Assembly: GCA_039964455.1 (NCBI GenBank)
Contig: JBDVXK010000008.1
Coordinates: forward strand, 1 to 55,517
Reading direction: 5' to 3'
Length of the DNA stretch: 55,517 nucleotides
Source of the DNA: CALJFL01 sp039964455
GTDB lineage: Bacteria; Pseudomonadota; Gammaproteobacteria; Pseudomonadales; Halieaceae
In this document: one piece after another, positions 17,481 to 24,448 of the stretch
Layout of the letters: each line of letters opens with the position of its first letter
Numbering within the stretch: the stretch's first letter is position 1
Program-made: the position numbers and the translations under genes
The notes under the pieces: model-generated
The model's input: only the letters and a program-made list of their open reading frames with translations
What the model was told of the DNA's origin: nothing
The model's database searches: none

Positions 17481-17516
17481 GACTAAATTGCTGTATTCAT
17501 GGACTATGTTGCGGTA
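17481..17516. promoter_or_regulatory. Putative AraC-family operator: two direct repeats 21 bp apart
   Basis: Two 15-bp half-sites in the same orientation, GACTAAATTGCTGTA (17481-17495) and GACTATGTTGCGGTA (17502-17516), match at 12 of 15 positions. They start 21 bp apart, two DNA turns, the usual spacing for the two helix-turn-helix motifs of an AraC-family dimer. The pair lies between the divergent regulator gene and the operon it probably controls, next to the expected -35 region of the operon and against the regulator's own start codon. Activation of the operon and autorepression are both possible. Confidence 0.6.
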
Positions 17517-18400
17517 TGAGCTCTCCATCCAAATGGCCTCTTCCGGACACCGGCATTCGATTCATGACACCGGCTTTCATGGTCGAGAAATTGGCGCGAC
17601 ATCCGCTAACCAAAGACTGTTACCCCACTGCCATGGGCTTCTATCCCGCCGCCAGCGGTCACCACATGGAGCGCCAGCGGCATGATGACAACCTGCTGAT
17701 ATATTGCACTGATGGGCAAGGTGAACTGACAACGGCCGACTGGCGCGGAGAAATCCGTGCAGGACAGCTGGCACTGCTGCCCCAGGGCCTGCAACACCTC
17801 TACCGCGCCAGCGACAGCAACCCCTGGACCGTCTTCTGGGTACATTTTCAAGGTGCTAGCACCGGTGTGTTCACACAGTATCTGGGGTACCGGGAAGGCA
17901 AGAGCCCTATCGTGGATGCTGGCGTATCCCCGCTACTCATAGGCGCTTTTACCAGCCTGATGGAAGTCCGCCGCACCGGTTACTCCACCCGCGCTTTCAT
18001 CAATGCAGCGAATCAACTGCGGCATCTGCTGACGAGCACGGCTATAGAAATACGCGCCAACCAGGCACGCAGCCAACAAGGCTTGCAACTGGAACAGGTG
18101 CAGGGGTTCATGCTCGAGAATATTGACCAGAACCTGACGCTGGACGCGCTGGCGGCAACCGCGAAAATGTCCAAGTTCCACTTCAGTAATCGCTACAAAA
18201 AACTGACCGGCTACTCGCCGGTAAAACATTTTCTAAATATGAAAATGGAGCACGCCTGCTATCTGCTGGACTCCAGTGATCTGAGCGTGAAGGCCATCGC
18301 CAGCCAGCTCGGTTACGAGGATCCGCTCTATTTCTCGCGAATATTCAGCAAAACCATCGGCATGTCGCCACGCAGTTATCGCGGCTCTATCCGAAACTAA
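17516..18400 (+). CDS. AraC-family transcriptional regulator (MmsR-like by context)
   Basis: A 294-residue regulator. The N-terminal cupin-like effector domain (residues about 15-160) includes LLIYCTDGQGELTTADWRGE and GQLALLPQGLQHLYRAS. The C-terminal AraC DNA-binding domain (about 195-294) has two helix-turn-helix units: NLTLDALAATAKMSKFHFSNRYKKLTG and LSVKAIASQLGYEDPLYFSRIFSK, ending in GMSPRSYR. It is divergent from the isobutyryl-CoA operon, 108 nt apart, as an AraC-type regulator (MmsR) controls mmsAB in Pseudomonas aeruginosa. No ribosome site precedes ATG 17516; initiation there would be leaderless or weak, or an internal ATG near 17564 could be used. The effector is unknown, perhaps an intermediate of valine breakdown. 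Confidence 0.88.
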   Translation: MSSPSKWPLPDTGIRFMTPAFMVEKLARHPLTKDCYPTAMGFYPAASGHHMERQRHDDNLLIYCTDGQGELTTADWRGEIRAGQLALLPQGLQHLYRASDSNPWTVFWVHFQGASTGVFTQYLGYREGKSPIVDAGVSPLLIGAFTSLMEVRRTGYSTRAFINAANQLRHLLTSTAIEIRANQARSQQGLQLEQVQGFMLENIDQNLTLDALAATAKMSKFHFSNRYKKLTGYSPVKHFLNMKMEHACYLLDSSDLSVKAIASQLGYEDPLYFSRIFSKTIGMSPRSYRGSIRN

Positions 18401-18427
18401 AGGCGCAGTCGTTGACCTGAGAATTCG

Positions 18428-20356
18428 CTAGCGTGCGGGCCGATACCATATAGCGGAACTGATTGCGCGCTCTTGCAATGTCGCAGGCTCCGGCGCCGGT
18501 ATACCTAGCTTCATCGCGTCATACGTAGACCAGCGCGGCGTTGGAATCTCTATTGCACGAGCGTAGTAAAAGGCCTCTATGGCAGGGTCAAAATCCGGAT
18601 CGCGCCACAGCGCAGACAACTGGGGCGCGCCAATAGTGTTGCTGTAGCTGGCAGTTGGTACATCGACGGTGCTGCCCACAGGCAGCAAGCGACCTTCGGC
18701 ATCCCGGCCACGCCCGGTGGAGGCACCGACATCATAGATACGTTCATGACTGACGCCTGCCGCATCTACCCAGCCCTTGATAACCTGCACCCTGTCCAGA
18801 TGCGCCCCTTCCGGATCCATTCCCGCCGACACTGCAAACCGGGGGGCGCCATCTTCAAGACTTGCAGCAGTCAGCTCGCCCCCCATAGGCACACCCAGGC
18901 GATAGGCTGCCTCCAGCCAATCCGGATGACTGAGCATGTCTTGCGGGTAAGCAAAACCACCGAAGAAACGAAGACCAATTCGAGGTCCTGAGGTGGCGTA
19001 GGTTTCGCGCCGCTGCAAGGCATCAAAGATCGCTGCACGGGTGTTCTCCTGCGCCCACACTGCAGCCAGCCCGGCGCTACCCCAGCGTCGCTGTCGCAAA
19101 TATCGATCCGGCAGTACGAGCGCCTTTCCCAGCCGCAAACCAGCTGTGCCATCCATTATCGGCAATTTTCCATGATGCTCACTTTCCTGCACCGAGCTAC
19201 TGGCGTTATGACTATCGCTGGAGCCGATAACACCAAATTTATAGGGGTTGAAACCCTCACTATGTGAAAGCTCCAGGCCAAACCGCATGGCATCACGGAC
19301 ATAACTGCCAGCGGGTTCGCTGAAGTCTCCAGCCGTATCCAGTTGCTCGGTCACCAACTCAAAGTCGGCAAACTCATCCTCAGGAGACAATAGCGGGTGG
19401 GTTTCTGACGTACCCTTGATCTGCAGAATCTCACTGACCGGCTCATTGCGACGACGACGCGCTGAGTAGTCAGTAGTGAGCGGCGAGCCATCAAACTGCA
19501 CCCGGTCATACATCAGACCATTGCTGAGATTGCCATTATGGGGGATAGCCAGAACGCGCATCCCCTGCTCGCGCTGGGCATCCAGCGCATCCCACAAGTC
19601 CTCGGGATTATTGGATTGCAGCGAGCTGAAAGGCAGGGGCGGGACACGATTGTCGCGGTAAATAACATTGCGATGCAGATTCTGGCCACCGATCATCGCC
19701 GTCCATTCATAGGCTACCAGCGCAGTAAAAACACCGGGATCATAATGCGCATCGGCGGTCTCTATCATATGTCGCCAGGCATCCAGCCCAGCGCCCTGCA
19801 ACGCATCTCCCTGGGGAGACATATCTGCACCGGCTATGTGCATGGTACTTCTGATAAACGCGACGGTGACACCCAGCGCGCCGTCATTAAGCAAACGATC
19901 CCGCAGTGAACGCTCCTCGAGAACAGTTTTCGTCGGGTCCAAACGGGCCGCCCCCATGTACTCGGCGTGGTCGGTTACCGCGGCAAAGTCCAGAGGCCTG
20001 TCTATGGTAATGGGATATCCAGCGCCATGCTGGATCGTGCCGCCGCGGGTAAACAGATAGGCGTCATCCGGGGTGGCGCGCACACCCATGGTATAGGCGT
20101 CCGTGGAATAGCTCGTATGGATATGCAGGTCGCCCCAGAGGAGATTGCGCAAAGGGTTTTTCTCAACCGCTGGCTTTTCTGGCAACTCGATACGGGTATT
20201 TTGGTCGAATGCCGGCTGCAGCGTTGGGTCTTCCAATGGCTCGCAGGCAAGCAGCAATATTGCCATGAACGCGGCAGCAGCCTTCAATGGTAGTTTGGGG
20301 GCTAAGACTACAGACTCTGGTTGAGCGCGGGCGGTCAGTAAAAACCGTAGGCTCAC
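18428..20356 (-). CDS. DUF3604 lipoprotein (PHP-like putative metallohydrolase)
   Basis: A 642-residue DUF3604 protein (PF12228). The N terminus has a hydrophobic stretch ending in a lipobox (ILLLACEP, Cys at about residue 38), so it is probably a lipoprotein. The first 20 residues are unusually long for a signal peptide, and an in-frame TTG at 20287 would give a more normal one. Polymerase/histidinol-phosphatase-like metal motifs follow: WGDLHIHTSYSTDAY, FAAVTDHAEYMG, LAIPHNGNLSNG and GVIGSSDSHNASS, consistent with a metal-dependent hydrolase. Family function is not established. It is convergent with the AraC regulator gene (27-nt gap) and lies downstream of the formaldehyde dehydrogenase gene on the same strand. 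Confidence 0.85.
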   Translation of the reverse strand: MSLRFLLTARAQPESVVLAPKLPLKAAAAFMAILLLACEPLEDPTLQPAFDQNTRIELPEKPAVEKNPLRNLLWGDLHIHTSYSTDAYTMGVRATPDDAYLFTRGGTIQHGAGYPITIDRPLDFAAVTDHAEYMGAARLDPTKTVLEERSLRDRLLNDGALGVTVAFIRSTMHIAGADMSPQGDALQGAGLDAWRHMIETADAHYDPGVFTALVAYEWTAMIGGQNLHRNVIYRDNRVPPLPFSSLQSNNPEDLWDALDAQREQGMRVLAIPHNGNLSNGLMYDRVQFDGSPLTTDYSARRRRNEPVSEILQIKGTSETHPLLSPEDEFADFELVTEQLDTAGDFSEPAGSYVRDAMRFGLELSHSEGFNPYKFGVIGSSDSHNASSSVQESEHHGKLPIMDGTAGLRLGKALVLPDRYLRQRRWGSAGLAAVWAQENTRAAIFDALQRRETYATSGPRIGLRFFGGFAYPQDMLSHPDWLEAAYRLGVPMGGELTAASLEDGAPRFAVSAGMDPEGAHLDRVQVIKGWVDAAGVSHERIYDVGASTGRGRDAEGRLLPVGSTVDVPTASYSNTIGAPQLSALWRDPDFDPAIEAFYYARAIEIPTPRWSTYDAMKLGIPAPEPATLQERAISSAIWYRPAR

Positions 20357-20384
20357 TTCAACACTCCCGCGCGCACAGGATAAA

Positions 20385-21491
20385 TCAGTAAATCACTACC
20401 GACCGAATACTCTCGCCCGCATGCATAAGGTCAAACGCCTTGTTAATGTCCTCCAGGGGCATGGTATGGGTAATCAGGTCATCGATATTAACCTTGCCCT
20501 CCATATACCAATCGACGATGCGTGGGACGTCGGTACGCCCACGGGCTCCGCCGAAGGCTGTGCCGCGCCAGGAGCGTCCGGTGACCAGTTGGAAGGGACG
20601 GGTAGAAATTTCCTGGCCCGCACCGGCGACACCGACAACGCAACTCTGGCCCCAACCTTTGTGACAACATTCCAGGGCCTGGCGCATTACATGCACATTG
20701 CCGATACACTCAAAGCTGTAATCGACCCCGCCACCGGTGATCTCAACAATATGGTCCACCACATTTTCATGCTCTGATGGATTGATAAAATCGGTCATAC
20801 CGAATTTGCGGGCTAACTCTACTTTGGCCGGGTTGAGGTCAATGCCGATAATGCGCGTCGCGCCCACCATTTTCGCGCCCTGAATAACATTCAGCCCAAT
20901 ACCACCCAGGCCGAACACGGCCACGGTAGACCCCGGCTCCACCTTCATGGTGAAAGCGACAGCACCGATGCCGGTAGTCACACCACAACCGATGTAGCAA
21001 ATCTTGTCGAAAGGGGCATCCTCACGCACTTTCGCCAAGGCGATTTCGGGGAGGACCGAATGATTGGCAAAGGTGGAGCAGCCCATATAGTGCAGGATGG
21101 GTTCACCGTCTAGCGAGAAGCGACTGGTTCCATCGGGCATAACACCCTGCCCCTGAGTTTCCCGTATCGACTGACAGAGATTGGTTTTCGGATTAAGGCA
21201 AAAATCGCAGGTACGACACTCCGGTGTGTACAGAGGAATCACATGGTCGCCTGGTTTCAGGCTGCTAACCCCGGGACCGACTTCAACGACAACCCCGGCG
21301 CCCTCATGCCCCAAAATAGCGGGAAATGCGCCCTCGGGGTCATCGCCAGACAGCGTGAAGGCGTCCGTATGGCAGACACCGGTGGCTTTCATTTCCACCA
21401 GCACTTCACCGTCCTTGGGACCCTCCAGGTCAACCTCAACAACTTCCAGTGGCTTACCTGCTCCAAACGCTACTGCTGCCCGTGTTTTCAT
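20385..21491 (-). CDS. frmA: S-(hydroxymethyl)glutathione dehydrogenase / class III alcohol dehydrogenase
   Basis: A 368-residue zinc alcohol dehydrogenase of class III, which oxidises the glutathione adduct of formaldehyde (and reduces S-nitrosoglutathione). Seen are the catalytic-zinc ligands in ATGVCHTDAF and LGHEGAG, the structural-zinc cysteines in CRTCDFCLNPKTNLC, the class III pattern GCSTFANHSVLPEIALAKV, and the NAD motif VFGLGGIGLNVIQGAK. The end TAFGGARGRTDVPRIVDWY is also typical of the class. The usual partner S-formylglutathione hydrolase is not next to it; its neighbours are a DUF3604 gene downstream and a divergent kinase-like gene upstream, separated by about 120 nt. Confidence 0.95.
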   Translation of the reverse strand: MKTRAAVAFGAGKPLEVVEVDLEGPKDGEVLVEMKATGVCHTDAFTLSGDDPEGAFPAILGHEGAGVVVEVGPGVSSLKPGDHVIPLYTPECRTCDFCLNPKTNLCQSIRETQGQGVMPDGTSRFSLDGEPILHYMGCSTFANHSVLPEIALAKVREDAPFDKICYIGCGVTTGIGAVAFTMKVEPGSTVAVFGLGGIGLNVIQGAKMVGATRIIGIDLNPAKVELARKFGMTDFINPSEHENVVDHIVEITGGGVDYSFECIGNVHVMRQALECCHKGWGQSCVVGVAGAGQEISTRPFQLVTGRSWRGTAFGGARGRTDVPRIVDWYMEGKVNIDDLITHTMPLEDINKAFDLMHAGESIRSVVIY

Positions 21492-21612
21492 CCCTGCGCC
21501 TCAAGTATTTTCATTTTCGAATGGGCATTGTATTTGATTGTGCGCAATTGGAAAGGCCGACTGGCCAGTTAAACAATGTGAGCATACAGCGCGCTTAGGC
21601 TACACTCCGCCC

Positions 21613-22350
21613 ATGTCGCGCCTATACATCAACCCTCGCTACCAGCAGCTACTTAATCGGCACCAACTGTCGACGGAAAAGCAGTTACTCGGAGATAGCG
21701 TTAGCGGCGACATTATCGAGCACGGAGCTGAGCGAAGTACCTTTAAAGTCGAGCTTGAGGGCAACGGTTTTTTTCTAAAGCAGGTGCGCAAAAAGAGCTA
21801 CCTGAGTGCACTGGAACCACTGCTACAACTGCAGAAACCCCATCACTATGCCTGGCGCGAAATGCAGCATGTCTTGAACCTGCAAAAAGCTGGCATCGAC
21901 GTTATGGAGGTCGTCGCTGCCTGTGAGCACACCCGCTGGGGAATACCTGTCGCCAGCGCTATTATGGTGGCCCAGGTGGACGGCGCGGACTTGGAAAGTG
22001 TCTTCATACAGGCCACACGCGAACAACAGCATTTACTCTTACAACGACTGGGAGCCCTGACAGGGCGCCTGCACCTGGCGGGGTTTTTCGGGACAGTCCG
22101 ACTCAAGGACGTTTTTATCGACCGCAAAGACAGCTACGTGCTGATAGATCGGGAGGCTCGTAATCCACAGCCACAGGCATTTAGTGAGGCACGTGCTCTG
22201 CAGGGGTTGGAGCGTTTTCTTCACCGGCAGCGACGTGATTATCCGGCGTGGTGCGAGGATGATTCGCGCAGTTATTTGCAGGGCTACCTGCAGGAGACAA
22301 GCGACAGCTTACCTTTGCCACTCGATGAGGTATTGGATCGCGTGAGTTGA
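21613..22350 (+). CDS. InaA-type lipopolysaccharide kinase-like protein
   Basis: About 245 residues with a protein-kinase-like fold of the InaA/Kdo kinase group (PF06293). An N-lobe glycine/lysine region (FKVELEGNGFFLKQVRKKS) carries the probable ATP-binding lysine. The segment HYAWREMQHVLNLQKAGIDV matches the conserved helix with the pairing glutamate. The C-lobe catalytic loop reads LHLAGFFGTVRLKDVFI and then SYVLIDREARNP: the acidic metal-binding residue is present, but the HxD catalytic Asp is not. InaA-like relatives with FRSLHLGN at this place also lack it. ATG 21613 suits the family; the frame is open to 21538. No LPS genes adjoin it. The role is uncertain: core phosphorylation or a stress response. 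Confidence 0.72.
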   Translation: MSRLYINPRYQQLLNRHQLSTEKQLLGDSVSGDIIEHGAERSTFKVELEGNGFFLKQVRKKSYLSALEPLLQLQKPHHYAWREMQHVLNLQKAGIDVMEVVAACEHTRWGIPVASAIMVAQVDGADLESVFIQATREQQHLLLQRLGALTGRLHLAGFFGTVRLKDVFIDRKDSYVLIDREARNPQPQAFSEARALQGLERFLHRQRRDYPAWCEDDSRSYLQGYLQETSDSLPLPLDEVLDRVS

Positions 22351-22356
22351 GTTAGC

Positions 22357-24225
22357 TCAGGATACCCTGGGCTTTCCCCGGGGCTTGCCCTTCTTTCCCT
22401 TCGCAGGCCCACCCTTGTCCAATCGTGAGATCTGTAGCTGGCGACCGCTCACCCAGACCTTGCGTAGATGTTTGAACAACTCCTTGGGCATTCCCTCGGG
22501 AAGGTCGATAAAGCTGTGATCATCCTGAATATCAATGCGACCAATATATTCGCTGTCTATTTCGGCTTCGTTGGCTATGGCACCGACAATATTTCCTGGC
22601 TTGACGCCGTGATCGTGCCCGACTTCAATCCGAAAGCGCTCCATGCCTATATCTGCCGCCTTGACTGAGCCCTCATCCGACGCCGGCTTGGGCCGAGGCT
22701 TCCTGGGTGGCGCCACCTTGTCGCTTTTATCATCGCTGGAACTGGCAGTCGGCTTGGCCTTCGCTGGGCGATCTTCCTTTTTATCTCCCCGCTCTTTTTT
22801 ATCTCCGCGCTCTTTTTTGTCTACCCGTTCCTTTTTGTCTCCCCGCGCCTTGCGTCGCTTGCTGTCGGGCTTTTTCGATTTTCCCTGTTTTTCGGCTGGC
22901 TCCGTCGCCGCAACCGATTTTTGCTTACCCTGGGCGAGAGCAACCAGTGCCGCGGCGATATCGATAACCGGCACACCATGCTCATGCTGATACTCTTCAA
23001 TCAATTGGCGGAAGCCGGAAATGTCCCGAGTATCCAGAGTCTCTGTAATACGCGACTTGAAACGCTGATTACGTTTGTCACTGACTTCATCGGCGGTGGG
23101 TAATGTCATTTTCTCAATGGTATTACCGGTTGCCTTTTCTATCGCTCTCAGCAGGCGACGTTCGCGGTTAGCCGCAAATAGGATGGCGTCGCCAGTACGG
23201 CCCGCCCTGCCCGTCCGGCCAATACGATGCACGTAAGCTTCAACATCGTAGGGGATATCAAAGTTGATGACATGACTGATCCTGGCCACGTCCAATCCTC
23301 GCGCAGCCACGTCGGTGGCAACAACAATATCTAACTGACCACGCTTTAACTTATCGACCGTTTTTTCACGCTGCGGCTGCGGTATATCGCCATTCAATGC
23401 GGCGACGGAATAGCCGCGCGCAGAAAGCTTATCGGCAAGCTCCACGGTCGCTATTCGGGTGCGCACAAATATTATGATGGCGTCAAAATCCTCTACCTCG
23501 AGGATACGTGTCAGGGCATCCAGCTTGTTGGCGCCGGCCATCATCCAGACCCGTTGCCGAATTGCGTCATGTGCCACCGCGGTCATCTTGATCGTGACTT
23601 CTTTCGGGCTGCTAAGGTGATTGCGCGCTATGCGACGTATCGCATCAGGCATGGTTGCGGAGAACAGTGCAATCTGGCGGCCTGATGGCGTCTGTTCCAG
23701 AATCCACTCCACGTCATCAATGAAGCCCATGCGCAACATCTCATCGGCTTCATCAAGGACCAGCGTACGCAGACCAGAAAGATCAAGAGAGCCCCGTCTC
23801 ATGTGATCCATTACCCTGCCAGGCGTTCCGACGATCACGTGAACACCGCGTTGTAACTGCCGCAACTGACTGCGGTAGTCAGAGCCGCCGTAGAGTGGCA
23901 GCACATGGAAACCCGACAGATGATGAGCGTATTTCTGGAAAGCCTCGGCAACCTGAATCGCCAGCTCACGCGTGGGCGCCAGAACCAGCACCTGCGGTGT
24001 CTTCTGGCTCATATCCAGTCTGGCCAGTGCCGGCAGCGCAAATGCCGCCGTCTTACCCGTACCGGTCTGCGCCTGACCGACCAAGTCAGTGCCGGCCAGC
24101 AGATGAGGAATCGTCATGGCCTGTATCGCCGAGGGCGTTTCGTAGCCGACTTCATTGAGGGCGCGCTGGAGTGCCGCGGGAAGGTCCAGGTCTGAAAAAC
24201 TGGTTACCGCATTTTCTGTCGACAT
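22357..24225 (-). CDS. deaD: DEAD-box RNA helicase with DbpA-type RNA-binding domain (DeaD/CsdA)
   Basis: A 622-residue ATP-dependent RNA helicase. The Q motif (FSDLDLPAALQRALNEVGY), Walker A (AQTGTGKTAAF), DEAD box (VLDEADEML), SAT motif (FSATMP) and motif VI (HRIGRTGRAGRTG) are intact in residues 1-370. A helical region precedes a Lys/Asp/Glu-rich low-complexity linker (about 435-530) with a tandem KKERGD repeat. The C-terminal DbpA RNA-binding domain (MERFRIEVGHDHGVKPGNIVGA...) and a basic tail follow. This layout is that of DeaD/CsdA, active in ribosome assembly and RNA decay, often cold-induced. The 223-nt upstream region is shared with divergent mutS, and the stop is 6 nt from the convergent kinase-like gene. 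Confidence 0.95.
   Translation of the reverse strand: MSTENAVTSFSDLDLPAALQRALNEVGYETPSAIQAMTIPHLLAGTDLVGQAQTGTGKTAAFALPALARLDMSQKTPQVLVLAPTRELAIQVAEAFQKYAHHLSGFHVLPLYGGSDYRSQLRQLQRGVHVIVGTPGRVMDHMRRGSLDLSGLRTLVLDEADEMLRMGFIDDVEWILEQTPSGRQIALFSATMPDAIRRIARNHLSSPKEVTIKMTAVAHDAIRQRVWMMAGANKLDALTRILEVEDFDAIIIFVRTRIATVELADKLSARGYSVAALNGDIPQPQREKTVDKLKRGQLDIVVATDVAARGLDVARISHVINFDIPYDVEAYVHRIGRTGRAGRTGDAILFAANRERRLLRAIEKATGNTIEKMTLPTADEVSDKRNQRFKSRITETLDTRDISGFRQLIEEYQHEHGVPVIDIAAALVALAQGKQKSVAATEPAEKQGKSKKPDSKRRKARGDKKERVDKKERGDKKERGDKKEDRPAKAKPTASSSDDKSDKVAPPRKPRPKPASDEGSVKAADIGMERFRIEVGHDHGVKPGNIVGAIANEAEIDSEYIGRIDIQDDHSFIDLPEGMPKELFKHLRKVWVSGRQLQISRLDKGGPAKGKKGKPRGKPRVS
22771..22842 (-). repeat. 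18-nt tandem repeat inside deaD (GDKKER units)
   Basis: Four near-identical 18-nt units on the minus strand encode GDKKER, VDKKER, GDKKER and GDKKED. They lie in the charged linker of the helicase, ahead of the RNA-binding domain. Such low-complexity tails bind RNA nonspecifically in other DEAD-box proteins; copy number may vary by slippage. Confidence 0.85.
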
Positions 24226-24304
24226 GACTATATCCTGGGAGAGAGCCGGCGTCGGATCACGACCGGCCCGCGATTATACAGGTCGGCCTGCCCCACGCAA
24301 TGCC

Positions 24305-24346
24305 AGACGGATGGGGCCAAGCCACGCCCTGAGACGGATAGGGCCA
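24305..24346. repeat. Short direct repeat in the deaD-mutS intergenic region
   Basis: Two 15-bp direct copies, AGACGGATGGGGCCA (24305-24319) and AGACGGATAGGGCCA (24332-24346), differ at one base and start 27 bp apart between the divergent deaD and mutS starts. They could be a protein-binding site or a chance duplication; no known motif is recognised. Confidence 0.45.
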
Positions 24347-24448
24347 GACTTTCAGGGCCTAAGATGCGCTTCGCCATAGCCTGAGCGAGGCCCTTCGCTT
24401 ACAATCTGCCTACACCTTCACGGCCATCTTCTGATACCACGAGAAACA

